Assembly (NCBI GenBank): GCA_963696105.1
Contig: CAVOIP010000005.1
Location: 806,001 to 870,000 of the forward strand
DNA: 64,000 nucleotides
DNA from: CAVRTM01 sp963696105
GTDB lineage: Bacteria > Actinomycetota > Actinomycetes > Actinomycetales > Dermatophilaceae
Reading direction: 5' to 3'
The position numbers were made by a program, and so were the translations under genes. Each line of letters begins with the position of its first letter. Within the stretch, counting starts at the first letter, position 1. The notes beneath the pieces are model-generated. The model was given only the letters and a program-made list of their open reading frames with translations, made no database searches and was not told the DNA's origin. Shown in pieces: positions 16,926 to 26,015 of the stretch.

Positions 16926-18992
16926 CTACGACGCCTGGACGCCGACGAACGAGGGCAGCAGCTCCTCGAGGAACTCCACGATGTCGTCGGAGGCCTCGTC
17001 CGGGGTGTAGACGCTCGGGACTTGCAGCAGGTGGCACGGCCGACCGTCCAGCGCCTTCAGCAGCACCGTCGCCTTGTCCTCGACGAGGCGGTTCCACGGC
17101 AGCACCGAGCTGGCCGCGAGGCCCGTGACGACCTGCTGGGAGAAGCCGGCCATCTCGATGTGGAAGTTGCCCAGCATGCGGTCGACCATCCACTCGGGGT
17201 CCTTCTCCACCAGCCGGGACCGCGCGCCCTCGAACCGCTCGATGTAGACCGACGCCGCCAGTGGCGCGACGGTGGTGGGCTTGCGGCCGGGAAAAGCCTG
17301 CTCGGCGGTGACCATCATGTGCTCGGGTGACCACCGGCGGGAGAAGTCGGCCACCCGCGGGTAGCGGATCACATAGGGGTGCACGACGGTCGTCACCCGT
17401 CCCACGCCGCGGGAGAGCCGGACCGGCACCAGGGGCTTGCGGGCACCCTCGAACAGGTGCGGGTAGATCGCCTTGTGGTGGGGCTTGATGAACATCGGCT
17501 TCTCGTAGCCCAGCAGCTGGGCGTCGTCGGAGAGGAACGCCCAGTCGTCGCCCATGAAGGTCCAGCCCTCGCGCCGCATCAGCTTGGCCACGGTGCTCGT
17601 CTTGCCGGTCCCTCCGGCGGCCGGCAGCGCGATCGCCTGGCCGTTGTAGGCGACGGTCGCCGCGTGGATCATGGCGGCGCCGCGGGTGACCATCGCCCGG
17701 TCGAGCACCGGCACGAGCGAGGTCAGCAGCTCACCGGCGCCGTGGACGCGGTACTGCTCCTCCTCCAGGATCACCTGCACCCGCTCGCGGACGAAGCGCA
17801 CCGCTGCCTCGGTGTAGGCGAGCTCGTGCTCCAGCAGCGCGGCGTCGGGCATCGGCTCCGGCTTCTCGCTGATGAGGATGTCGGCCGGCACCTCCCGGTC
17901 CGTGGCGAAGCAGGCGAGCATGGCCTGCAGCTGCGGCGCGCCCGGGGCCCGGGCCGCGACCCTGATGCCGACCTTGCCGTGGACGTCGAAGTTCAGCCAG
18001 CCCGAGGCGGGCATCTGGGTTCCCTGCATGGTGTTCTCCGGTTCGATCGCAGTGCTCTTGAGACGTGTGCGTGCGGTGGCGGTGGCGTAGCCACCGACGG
18101 TGAGGGCGAGCCCGGACACGATGGCCCCGGCCCGGACGAGCCCAGCGGTGTTGCCCGCGGCAACCGAGGCGTTGACGTCGCGGGCGACGCCGAGCGGGAG
18201 CGCCCGGCGGACGTAGGCGCGTTCGCTGCCGAGCGCCTGCTCGGGCGAGCTCAGCTGACGCACCTGGGCCTTGCTGACCCCCTCGGCCCAGCAGCGCCGG
18301 CGGTAGTAGGCCCAGCGTCCACGGTCGGCCGGCACGTGGTGGTGCACGACGGCGGCCGGCTCGTGCAGGATGCGTGTGCCGGGGTAGTGCTGGCCGAGCC
18401 GGATCGACAGCTCGGTCTCCTCGCCGCCGAGCGCGTCGGCGCCGACGCGGCCCACCTCGACGCGGAAGCCGCCCACCGCCAGGACGGGCTCCCGGCGGAA
18501 GGACATGTTGGCGCCGATCGGGTTGCGCACCGGCGCTGTCCGTTCGGGTTGGCCGGTGTAGGAGCATCCGACGACCCACCCGAACTCCGGCGGGAACCAG
18601 GCCGGGACACCGTCGGCCCACAGCGGCACCACCAGCCCGCCGACGCCGAGGACGGCCGGGTCGGCGTAGTGCCGGGACATCTCCTCGAGCCAGCGCGGGG
18701 TCGCCCGGGCGTCGTCGTCGAGAAAGACCACGACGTCCCCGCCCGACGCCGCGACACCGGTGTTGCGCGCACCCGCCAGGCCGCGGCGCTGGATGTTGGG
18801 CAGCACCCTGGTGGTCCCGCCGGCGAGGCTCTGCCCGGCGCGTTCGAGCAGCTCGTCGTTGTGGTCGACCACCACGACCACCTCGGCGGCGGGGGTGGAC
18901 TGGGCGTGCACCGACCCGACCGCCTCGACGAGCTGGTCCCAGCGATCCAGGGTGTAGGCGCAGATGATGACCGAGAGACGGAGGTCGGTCAT
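16926..18992 (-). CDS. Fusion of GT2 glycosyltransferase and HprK-like ATPase
   Basis: 688 residues in one open frame. Residues 1-~300 are a GT2 transferase (LRLSVIICAYTLDRW; VVVVVDHNDELLE; VVFLDDDARATPRWLEE with D-D-D; GGEETELSIRLGQ) followed by a hydrophobic segment (~295-312). Residues ~322-688 are an HPr-kinase-like domain: Walker A ALPAAGGTGKTSTVAK, then FMGDDWAFL. Met322 (18029) has its own ribosome-like site (CGGAGAACACC), so the C-terminal 367 residues may also be made alone. ATG 18992 overlaps the upstream stop (ATGA). Separate GT2 and HprK-like genes are the usual arrangement in polysaccharide loci; the kinase substrate is unknown. Confidence 0.85.
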   Translation of the reverse strand: MTDLRLSVIICAYTLDRWDQLVEAVGSVHAQSTPAAEVVVVVDHNDELLERAGQSLAGGTTRVLPNIQRRGLAGARNTGVAASGGDVVVFLDDDARATPRWLEEMSRHYADPAVLGVGGLVVPLWADGVPAWFPPEFGWVVGCSYTGQPERTAPVRNPIGANMSFRREPVLAVGGFRVEVGRVGADALGGEETELSIRLGQHYPGTRILHEPAAVVHHHVPADRGRWAYYRRRCWAEGVSKAQVRQLSSPEQALGSERAYVRRALPLGVARDVNASVAAGNTAGLVRAGAIVSGLALTVGGYATATARTRLKSTAIEPENTMQGTQMPASGWLNFDVHGKVGIRVAARAPGAPQLQAMLACFATDREVPADILISEKPEPMPDAALLEHELAYTEAAVRFVRERVQVILEEEQYRVHGAGELLTSLVPVLDRAMVTRGAAMIHAATVAYNGQAIALPAAGGTGKTSTVAKLMRREGWTFMGDDWAFLSDDAQLLGYEKPMFIKPHHKAIYPHLFEGARKPLVPVRLSRGVGRVTTVVHPYVIRYPRVADFSRRWSPEHMMVTAEQAFPGRKPTTVAPLAASVYIERFEGARSRLVEKDPEWMVDRMLGNFHIEMAGFSQQVVTGLAASSVLPWNRLVEDKATVLLKALDGRPCHLLQVPSVYTPDEASDDIVEFLEELLPSFVGVQAS

Positions 18993-19843
18993 GGTGCCGC
19001 GACGGTGGAGCAGAGTCCGCGGCGGTCGAGCTCGTCGACGAGGGGACGGCGTGCCATGGGCAGGCGTTCGCGGGCCAGCAGCCGGAAGATGTTCCAGCCG
19101 TCCCGCCACGCGCTGAGGTGGGACTCACCGTGGTGTCGCAGCAGCTCCACACTCGGCACCTCGGCGATCCGCAGGCCGGTGGTGACCGCGTGCACGGCCA
19201 GCTCGGTCTCGATCTCGAAGCCGCGTGCGTGCAGGGCGAGGCTGTCCAGGTGCTCGCGCCGGAAGCCGAAGTACCCGTAGCAGAGGTCGGTGAAGGTGCA
19301 GCCCCACATCATGTTCACCGCTCCCACGAGCGCGTTGTTGCCCAACCGCCGCACCGGGGTCAGGTCCAGCGACCCGCTCGCGCGCAGGTGCCGCGATCCC
19401 TTGACCACGTCGTAGCCCTGCTTGAGCGCAGTGACGTAGTACTCGATCTCAGCCGGCTCCATGCTGCCGTCGGCGTCGATCGCCACGATGTAGTCGCCCG
19501 TGGCCGTCTCGAAGCCGGTGCGCAGGGCAGCACCCTTGCCGCGTCCGCGTTGCGTCGTCACGACGATGTCGGGGCGCGTCTGCCGCGCCACGGCCACGGT
19601 CCGGTCCGAGGAGAACCCGTCCACCAGCACGATCTCGGTGACGCAGGAGGGGACCCGCTCGAGCACCCACCCGATGTTGCGCTCCTCGTTGAGCGCCGGC
19701 ACGACCAGGGTGACGGTCGCCGGGCGGGGCACCTCCGCCAGGCGGGCCTTCTTCTTGCGCTTCGGCGGCGGCTCGGGAAAGGGAACGGCGCCCAGACGCG
19801 GCTCGGCGTCGGTCAACGTGGATGGGTTGATCAAGGCTGTCAT
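18989..19843 (-). CDS. Dolichyl-phosphate-mannose-synthase-like GT2
   Basis: 284 residues. Polar N-terminal ~40 residues with a KRKKK cluster, then TVTLVVPALNEERNIGWVLERV, EIVLVDGFSSDRTVAVA, GKGAALRTGFETATGDYIVAIDADGSMEP (D-A-D metal motif), CYGYFGFRREH. It resembles polyprenyl-phosphate sugar transferases and probably starts assembly of the lipid-linked glycan. It is the first gene of the leftward operon; its stop overlaps the next start (ATGA). No TM tail. Confidence 0.87.
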   Translation of the reverse strand: MTALINPSTLTDAEPRLGAVPFPEPPPKRKKKARLAEVPRPATVTLVVPALNEERNIGWVLERVPSCVTEIVLVDGFSSDRTVAVARQTRPDIVVTTQRGRGKGAALRTGFETATGDYIVAIDADGSMEPAEIEYYVTALKQGYDVVKGSRHLRASGSLDLTPVRRLGNNALVGAVNMMWGCTFTDLCYGYFGFRREHLDSLALHARGFEIETELAVHAVTTGLRIAEVPSVELLRHHGESHLSAWRDGWNIFRLLARERLPMARRPLVDELDRRGLCSTVAAP

Positions 19844-19940
19844 GACCGACTCCGATGGCAGTGCTCAGGTGCGGGGGGTCCGTGGGCCCAAGGTTGTCGG
19901 CTTGCCTCTGCGCCAAGGCCGAGCAAACGGGCGGTGAAGT

Positions 19941-19960
19941 CCCCCCCAACTTTGGGGGGG
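19941..19960. promoter_or_regulatory. G/C-run palindrome upstream of the glycan operon
   Basis: CCCCCCCA-ACTT-TGGGGGGG forms an 8-bp dyad with a 4-nt centre, about 100 nt upstream of the first glycan gene, within a 217-nt gap (19844-20060). It may be an operator or a leader hairpin; no known regulator site is recognised. Confidence 0.4.
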
Positions 19961-20060
19961 CGAGTTGAGCCGTTCTGCGGTGCACAAAAGCGGCTCGTGG
20001 TGTAGACGAAATGGGTTGTCCCGCAGGTCCGCCCGCACGCGTGGAGCACGCCGTCCGCGG

Positions 20061-20738
20061 TCAGCGGTGCGGGCCGCCTGCGGTCAGGGGCGCGGGGGGC
20101 GCGGACGCCGCCTCCGGCGCCCGAGCGGGCGGCGCGACCCGGACCTCCCGGGTGGCGTCCCGCAGCGCCGTGTAGGAACGGACGAGCGCGCGGCGCTCCT
20201 GCCGCAGCAGGGGGTCGTCCCGGCGACGTCCGTCCGCCACCCACCGGTCCGACAGGTCCATCGCCCTGACCCGCCACCGGGCTGCCTCCAGCATGGCGTT
20301 CCGCGGCACGCCGTACGCGTAGGCGTAGAGGTCGGCGAGGGCCCGCTCCAGCTGCTCGTCGTCGGCAAGCCGGCGGTGCTGGCGCTGCCGGTGGAGGTGC
20401 CACCAGCGCACCTCGAGACGTGCCGCGCGCCCGGCATCGATGGACACGCCGCCGGTCGCGGCGACCAACGCGTAGAACCGCTCCATCGAGCGCCGCGCCG
20501 CATCCGGGTCGTTGTCCGGGTACGGCGACCAGTGCCGGTTCGCACGGAACACGTGCCAGGCCGCCGCGACCGTGCGCCACGGCCCCATGCCGAAGCCGGC
20601 CCTGACCAGGCCCACGGAGGCCACCATCAGCCGCGGCCAGTCGTGGCGGTAGTAGGCGACCCAGGCGTCCACCTCGCGGCCTCCCACCAGCACCGGGTCG
20701 AACCGGTGCCCGGCCGGGTGCGGGCGGGTCGCAGCCAC
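20061..20738 (-). CDS. Conserved hypothetical actinobacterial protein
   Basis: 225 residues, GTG 20738, starting 14 nt after the hydrolase stop, so probably its operon partner. Rich in Arg, Trp and Tyr and largely helical (FDPVLVGGREVDAWVAYYRHDWPRLM; ARLEVRWWHLHRQRQ; LYAYAYGVPRNAMLEAARWRVRAMDLSDRWV). No signal peptide or TM segment. No domain recognised; the pattern looks like a widespread actinobacterial family of unknown role. The last ~30 residues are Pro/Ala-rich. Confidence 0.65.
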   Translation of the reverse strand: MAATRPHPAGHRFDPVLVGGREVDAWVAYYRHDWPRLMVASVGLVRAGFGMGPWRTVAAAWHVFRANRHWSPYPDNDPDAARRSMERFYALVAATGGVSIDAGRAARLEVRWWHLHRQRQHRRLADDEQLERALADLYAYAYGVPRNAMLEAARWRVRAMDLSDRWVADGRRRDDPLLRQERRALVRSYTALRDATREVRVAPPARAPEAASAPPAPLTAGGPHR

Positions 20739-20752
20739 GGGTCGCCGCGTCG

Positions 20753-22537
20753 TCAGTAGCGGGAGGCGAGGGTGAACGGCGTCGCCACCGGCGGCAGGCG
20801 CAGGTCAGCCTTCGCCAGACCGGCCGCCCCGGGGGGCGCCCCGACGAACGGCTGGACGTCGCCGTGGCAGAAGGCGCCCCTGGCCGGGACCCTCTGGGTG
20901 AGCAGGTAGGTGTCCATCGCGCCGGTCACGCACTGCGACGACCCGTACGACGTGTGCCCCCAGTTGTCGTTCGACAGCAGCCTGCTGCCCGGCAGCAGGC
21001 GTGCGGCGGCGACCGCTCCGTCGTAGTTCGTCGCGGGGTCCCACCGGGTGCCCACCACCAGCACCGGAGCGACCGTGCGCCGGGTGAAGGGACCGCGGTA
21101 GACGTCCTCGTCCCGGGCCGTCCACGTGCTGCTGGCGCACGGCGCCGACGTCCAGGTCCAGAGTCGTCCGAAGTACTTGGCCCTGCGGTCGGCCGCGGCG
21201 GCGAACGCCGGCCAGGCCGCTGCGTCGGCCGGGTTCAGCCCGTCGGTGCACAGGACTCCCTCGGTGGCCTCGAGGGAGTTGTCGTACGGGAAGTTCCAGC
21301 CCAGGCGGCTGGCGTCCCTCTTCTTCTGCGCGGCGAGGTTCCTGGCGAACGACCGGACGGCCGCGGCCCGGTGTGCCCGGGCGGCCGCGGACGAGGCCTT
21401 GGCCGGGGGTTCGGTGAGGATGATCAGGTCCGCCAGGTTGCCGGTGATCTCGAGGTAGCCGTACGGGCCGTAGAGCGAGCCGAGCGTGCCGCTGACGAGG
21501 TCGGCGTAGGTGAACGTGACGAGCTCGCCGGTGTAGGGGTCGGTGAACACCAGCGGCTTGGCCTTGAGCCGGCCCGCGACCACGTCGTAGTTCACGACCG
21601 GGTTGCCCGGGGAGAACCGGCACTTCTGTCCGCCGGCCTTGTCGCAGAGGACGAGGATCTGGTGCAGTGCCTTGGTGGCGCCGTCGGCCGACCGGATGCG
21701 GTCGCTCTGCGGCCGCGACGCGGTCGCCGTCGTGCCCGCCCAGGCCACCGGGTCGAGGACCCCGTCGATCGCCACAGCGCGCACCCGGTCGGGGAACAGG
21801 TTGGCGTAGACCTGGCCGAGGTAGCTCCCGTACGAGAACCCGAGGTAGCTGAGCCGCTTGTCCCCCACACCACGCCGGATCACGTCCATGTCGCGGGCCA
21901 CCTCGGCGGTGGACATCGCCGCCGACAGCGGCTCACCGGTGGTGGCGCACGCCTTGCCGAGCCCCCTCGAGGAGGACACGGCGGCCTGCTCCTGCGCCTT
22001 GGTGAAGGGGAACGCCACGTTCAGTCCGGAGAGGACCTTGCCCTGCTGGGCGTTGCTCGGGAAACACGCGACCTGGTCGCTGAAGTTGGTGCCACGCGGG
22101 TCGATGCCCACCACGTCGAAGTGGGCGAGCACGTCGGCGCTGAGGAAGTTCGGCGCCGCCTGCGCCAGCGCCGTGGCTGACCCGCCCGGGCCGCCGGGGT
22201 TGACGAAGAGGCTGCCGATCCGGTGCTTCTGGTCCTTGGCCCTGACCCGCAGGACCGCCACCAGCGTCGTGGCACCTTGCGGCTTGTCGTAGTCGAGCGG
22301 AAGACGCGCCGTCGCGCACTCGGCGTTGCCGTAGCAGGGGTACCACCCCAGCTTCGGTGTCGGCACCCGGTCCACCCGGCGCGCCTCCAGGGCGGACGTG
22401 CGGTCCGATGGTGGCGGCTTGGTAACCACCACAGGGGCTTTCGAGGCGGCCTGGGCGGGGACCACCGCCGCCACGGGGATCAGGGCGCCGATGGCGAGAG
22501 CCGTGACCAGCAGGCGCGGAGTGGTGAAAGCGGGCAT
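20753..22537 (-). CDS. Secreted alpha/beta hydrolase, TAP/Slp peptidase type
   Basis: 594 residues. Signal peptide 1-30 (VVPAQA-AS). Oxyanion region NPGGPGGS (113-120), nucleophile elbow GFSYGSYLG (Ser235), and the C-terminal TAP-like domain (APVLVVGTRWDPATNYDGAVAAARLLPGSRLL, then NDNWGHTS with the likely catalytic His). Streptomyces relatives are tripeptidyl aminopeptidases acting outside the cell. ATG 22537 follows GGGGAGACGGT. It is followed by the hypothetical at 20061-20738. The substrate could be peptides or esters. Confidence 0.9.
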   Translation of the reverse strand: MPAFTTPRLLVTALAIGALIPVAAVVPAQAASKAPVVVTKPPPSDRTSALEARRVDRVPTPKLGWYPCYGNAECATARLPLDYDKPQGATTLVAVLRVRAKDQKHRIGSLFVNPGGPGGSATALAQAAPNFLSADVLAHFDVVGIDPRGTNFSDQVACFPSNAQQGKVLSGLNVAFPFTKAQEQAAVSSSRGLGKACATTGEPLSAAMSTAEVARDMDVIRRGVGDKRLSYLGFSYGSYLGQVYANLFPDRVRAVAIDGVLDPVAWAGTTATASRPQSDRIRSADGATKALHQILVLCDKAGGQKCRFSPGNPVVNYDVVAGRLKAKPLVFTDPYTGELVTFTYADLVSGTLGSLYGPYGYLEITGNLADLIILTEPPAKASSAAARAHRAAAVRSFARNLAAQKKRDASRLGWNFPYDNSLEATEGVLCTDGLNPADAAAWPAFAAAADRRAKYFGRLWTWTSAPCASSTWTARDEDVYRGPFTRRTVAPVLVVGTRWDPATNYDGAVAAARLLPGSRLLSNDNWGHTSYGSSQCVTGAMDTYLLTQRVPARGAFCHGDVQPFVGAPPGAAGLAKADLRLPPVATPFTLASRY

Positions 22538-22660
22538 ACCGTCTCCCCTCGGGCAGCGCCGGAAGCCGGCACCGCGCCATCCTCTCCCTGCTGGGACAAA
22601 CAGTGGTGGCAGGACCGGACCGCCGTCAAGATGGAACGGGGGCCCGGGAAAGGGGGGCGG

Positions 22661-23578
22661 TCAGCCCTTGACACCGCCCTCGGTGCCACCGCGGACGAAG
22701 TGGCGCTGGAAGGCGAAGAACAACAACGCCACCGGGATGGTGGTGAGGAATGCAGCGGCGAGCTTGAACGGGAACTGCGTGCCGCTGCCGAGCTCGCCGC
22801 TGGTGAGACTGGCGAGCCCGGTGACCAGCGTCCGCTTCTCCGGTGACTGGGTGGTGACGAGGAAGTGGGAGAACTCGTTCCACGAGCCCTGGAAGGACAG
22901 GATGGTCAGGGTGATCAGGGCCGGCCGGGCCATCGGCAGCACCACCGACCAGAAGGTCCGGAAGACGCTGGCGCCGTCCATCCGCGCGGCCTCCTCGATG
23001 GAGACCGGCACCGAGTCGAAGAACTGCTTCATGATGAAGACGCCCGCGGCGTCGACGATCAGCGGCAGGATCATGGCGGTGTAGGTGTCGTAGATGCCCA
23101 GGTAGGTGACGATGAGGAACTTGGGCACGAGCAGGGCGACACCGGGCACGGCCATGACGGCCAGGACTGCGCCGAAGAGGAAGCCACGTCCGCGAAAGTG
23201 CAGTCGCGACAAGGCATATCCAGCGAGGCTGTCGAGGAAGACGCGCGCCACGGTCACGACGACGGTGACGAGGACAGAGTTGCCGAGCCACCTGAGCATC
23301 GGCACCGACGCGTCCGGCGTCAGGCCGAAGATGCGCTTCCACGCGGTGAGGTCGAACGGGTTGGGCACCAGCGACAGCGGGTGGGCGACGGAGCCGGGGT
23401 CGGTCTTGAACGACGTGGCGACCTGGATGAGGAAGGGGTAGATGAACACGGCGGCGACCAGCACCAGCAGCGTGTAGGCGGCTGCCTTCCTGGTGGCGGC
23501 GCCCCGCCGGGACGCCGGCGTCCGCGTCCGGGCGTCGGCCGCGGGCGCGTCGACGGGCGGGCGGGTCACGACACTCAT
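22661..23578 (-). CDS. Carbohydrate ABC transporter permease (MalG type)
   Basis: 305 residues, six TM segments. The inner-membrane EAA loop is VSIEEAARMDGASVFRTFWSVVLPMARPAL, which contacts the ATPase. The start ATG 23578 overlaps the upstream permease stop (ATGA). Last gene of the importer operon. No ATPase gene is present here; a shared MsiK-type ATPase encoded elsewhere is likely, as is usual in actinobacteria. Confidence 0.93.
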   Translation of the reverse strand: MSVVTRPPVDAPAADARTRTPASRRGAATRKAAAYTLLVLVAAVFIYPFLIQVATSFKTDPGSVAHPLSLVPNPFDLTAWKRIFGLTPDASVPMLRWLGNSVLVTVVVTVARVFLDSLAGYALSRLHFRGRGFLFGAVLAVMAVPGVALLVPKFLIVTYLGIYDTYTAMILPLIVDAAGVFIMKQFFDSVPVSIEEAARMDGASVFRTFWSVVLPMARPALITLTILSFQGSWNEFSHFLVTTQSPEKRTLVTGLASLTSGELGSGTQFPFKLAAAFLTTIPVALLFFAFQRHFVRGGTEGGVKG

Positions 23579-24684
23579 CGGATGCTCCCCGCCGCCGCAC
23601 GGGTGGAGTCCTGGCGCAGGCTCGCTGCCCGGGTCAGACGCCGGCGCGCGCGCCAGGACACCCGGTCCTCGTCCATGCCCCGCCGCTGCAGCCAGGTCAG
23701 GACGACGATGATGAGGAAGACGATGAACGCCATGGCGGCACCCGTCCCGTAGTTGAAGGAGCGGAAGCTCTGCTGGTAGGAGAGGAACGCCGGCGTCATC
23801 GTGGTGCCGGCGGGAGCACCCTTGCCCATCACGTAGATCTGGTCGAAGACCTGCCACGTGCCGATCAGGCCGAGCGTCGTGACCAGGAAGATGGCCGGGC
23901 GCAGCATGGGGATGGTGACCAGCCGCACCTGCTGCCACCACGAGACCCCGTCGAGGGCCGCCGCCTCGTCGATCTCGACCGGCAGGTCCTGCAGGGCCGC
24001 CAGGAACATCAGCATGAAGGTGCCGGTCGTGGTCCAGACGGCGAGGATGATGATGACGCACATCGCGACCGAAGGCCCCGAGAGCCACTCCCACAGGGAG
24101 CGACCCAGGATGTCGACCTGGCCCCATGAGGGGTTGTCGCCGGCGCCGAACCACCCGAGGACGATGTGCAGCAGGCCCCGGGAGTCGCTGAACCACTGCG
24201 GTCCGTCGATGCCCACGAGGCGCAGCAGCGCGTTGACGGCTCCGGTGTTGGAGAAGAGGAACAGGAAGACCGTGGAGATGGCGATGGAGCTGGTCACCGA
24301 CGGGAAGTAGAACGCGGTGCGGAAGAAGCTCTTGCCTTTGAGCAGCTTGTTGTTCACGACCAGGGCGAGCCCGAGGGACACGGCCGTCTGGAGCGGCACG
24401 ACGAGCAGCACGTAGTAGAAGGTGTTGCCGAGGGACTGCATGAACGTGGTCCGCGTCAGGCCGTCCTGGGTGAACAGTGCGGTGTAGTTCTTCGCACCGA
24501 CGAACGCGGCGTTGGGGCCGCCGCCGAAGGGGTCGACGTTGCCCCGCCAGTTCGTGAGGCTCACCCAGAACGCCATGACGATGGGCACGAGAAGGAACAG
24601 CCCAAGGATGATGATCATCGGTGCGGTGAAGAGCCACCCCGCGATGCCCTCGCGGCCGTGGATGCCACTTCGTCTACGTGCCAT
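23575..24684 (-). CDS. Carbohydrate ABC transporter permease (MalF type)
   Basis: 369 residues, longer than typical (~300) because of an insert around residues 145-195 (VGIDGPQWFSDSRGLLHIVLGWFGAGDNPSWGQ in the periplasmic-side loop). EAA loop LPVEIDEAAALDGVSWWQQVRLVTIPMLRP. ATG 24684 follows AGAGGACGAC. A strong stem-loop separates it from the binding-protein gene upstream. It pairs with the MalG-type permease. Confidence 0.93.
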   Translation of the reverse strand: MARRRSGIHGREGIAGWLFTAPMIIILGLFLLVPIVMAFWVSLTNWRGNVDPFGGGPNAAFVGAKNYTALFTQDGLTRTTFMQSLGNTFYYVLLVVPLQTAVSLGLALVVNNKLLKGKSFFRTAFYFPSVTSSIAISTVFLFLFSNTGAVNALLRLVGIDGPQWFSDSRGLLHIVLGWFGAGDNPSWGQVDILGRSLWEWLSGPSVAMCVIIILAVWTTTGTFMLMFLAALQDLPVEIDEAAALDGVSWWQQVRLVTIPMLRPAIFLVTTLGLIGTWQVFDQIYVMGKGAPAGTTMTPAFLSYQQSFRSFNYGTGAAMAFIVFLIIVVLTWLQRRGMDEDRVSWRARRRLTRAASLRQDSTRAAAGSIR

Positions 24685-24698
24685 GTCGTCCTCTCGAA

Positions 24699-24740
24699 GC
24701 GGGTGGCACACGGAGCGCATCGCATCCGTGTGCCACCCGC
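24699..24740 (-). promoter_or_regulatory. Stem-loop between binding-protein and permease genes
   Basis: A perfect 16-bp stem (GCGGGTGGCACACGGA, arms 24699-24714 and 24725-24740) with a 10-nt loop, between the binding-protein stop (24753) and the permease start. It probably attenuates read-through or protects the upstream mRNA, so that more binding protein than permease is made. Confidence 0.75.
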
Positions 24741-24752
24741 GGCTGGGTGGGG

Positions 24753-26015
24753 TCAGCTGCCCTTGAGGGCGGCCTCGCCGTTCTTCTGGAGCTCGGCGAG
24801 CATGGCCTTGGGGTCGCCACCCTTGCCGAGCGTCGCCATCTTGGAGTTGAACGCCGCCATCACCGGGTCGAAGCCGGGCAGGTTGACCGGACCCTGGGCG
24901 TAGGCGCCACCTGCCGCGAACGCGGCGTCGGCGGGATAGGTCTCGGCGAACTTCTTGGCGCCCTCCTGCGTCGACGGCATCACGCCGAACGCCTTGGCGA
25001 AGGCCATCTGCTGGTCGACGCTGGTGAGGGACTTGACCAGGTCGACCGCCTGGCTCTGGTGCGCGCTCTTGGCCGCGATGCCCCAGCAGTTGCTGAACAG
25101 CAGCGTCCCCTTGCCGGCGGGGCCGGCGGGGAGCTCGACGACCTTGGTCTTGATGTTGGGGAAGTCCTTGGTCAGCGCGCCGCGGATCCAGTTGCCCTCG
25201 ATGGTCATCGCGGCCGCGCCCTTGCCGAGCGACTCGCCACCCCAGCCGCCGGCCGGCGTGGTGTCGGTCATGTACTTCAGCGACCCGTTGGCCATCATCT
25301 TCTTCATCTCGGTCAGCCCGGCCAGGTTCTGCGGGGTGTCGGCGGTGACCTTGCTGCCGTCCTTGTTCACCACCCAGCCGCCGGCCTGGACCATGAACGC
25401 ACCACCGCGGTTGATGTCGTTGCCGATGACCAGACCGGTGACCTTGCCCTTGGTCAGCTTCTTGGCGACGGCCTCCAGGCCCGCCCAGTCCTTGGGGATG
25501 TCGGCGTCGGTCAGCCCCGCCTTGGCCCACATGTCGGTGTTGATGACGAGGGCGAGCGTGGAGTAGTCCTTCGGCGCGCACTGAAGCTTGCCGTCGTAGG
25601 TGAAGGTCTGCACCAGCGAGGGCAGGAAGCCGGCGTCCTTGACCTGGTCGCCGTAGGCGTAGAGGTTGCCCGCCTTGGCGAAGTCCCCGACGCGTGAGGC
25701 GTCGGTGTAGAAGACGTCCGGCGGCGTGCCGCCGGCGAACGCCTGACCGAGCTGCTGCCCCAGGTCGGACGCCGCGATGACCTCCACGGTGTTGCCGGAC
25801 TGCTTGGCCCACTTGTCCGCCGCGGCCTTCACAGCGGTGGTCTCGGCGTCGCCGGAGCTGCCGATCATGATCTTGAGGTTCGCCGGGCCGGCCTTCTGCG
25901 TGGCCGTGCTCTGGCTGCTGAACCCGCTGCCACCGCCGCACGCCGAGAGCGCCAGCGATCCGGCGGCGGCCAGTGCGAGCGCCACGGACCTGCGCTGCGC
26001 GTGTCGTGATGTCAT
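24753..26015 (-). CDS. Sugar ABC transporter substrate-binding lipoprotein
   Basis: 420 residues. Lipoprotein signal with lipobox LSAC (Cys26). Family 1 extracellular binding fold: ADKWAKQSGNTVEVIAASDLGQQLGQAFAGGTPPDVFYTD, MWAKAGL..PKDWAGLEAVAKKLT, AAMTIEGNWIRGAL. ATG 26015 overlaps the LacI stop (ATGA), so regulator, binding protein and permeases form one transcript. The ligand is probably a glucan-derived oligosaccharide, judging from the divergent debranching-type glycosidase; this is inference. Confidence 0.93.
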   Translation of the reverse strand: MTSRHAQRRSVALALAAAGSLALSACGGGSGFSSQSTATQKAGPANLKIMIGSSGDAETTAVKAAADKWAKQSGNTVEVIAASDLGQQLGQAFAGGTPPDVFYTDASRVGDFAKAGNLYAYGDQVKDAGFLPSLVQTFTYDGKLQCAPKDYSTLALVINTDMWAKAGLTDADIPKDWAGLEAVAKKLTKGKVTGLVIGNDINRGGAFMVQAGGWVVNKDGSKVTADTPQNLAGLTEMKKMMANGSLKYMTDTTPAGGWGGESLGKGAAAMTIEGNWIRGALTKDFPNIKTKVVELPAGPAGKGTLLFSNCWGIAAKSAHQSQAVDLVKSLTSVDQQMAFAKAFGVMPSTQEGAKKFAETYPADAAFAAGGAYAQGPVNLPGFDPVMAAFNSKMATLGKGGDPKAMLAELQKNGEAALKGS

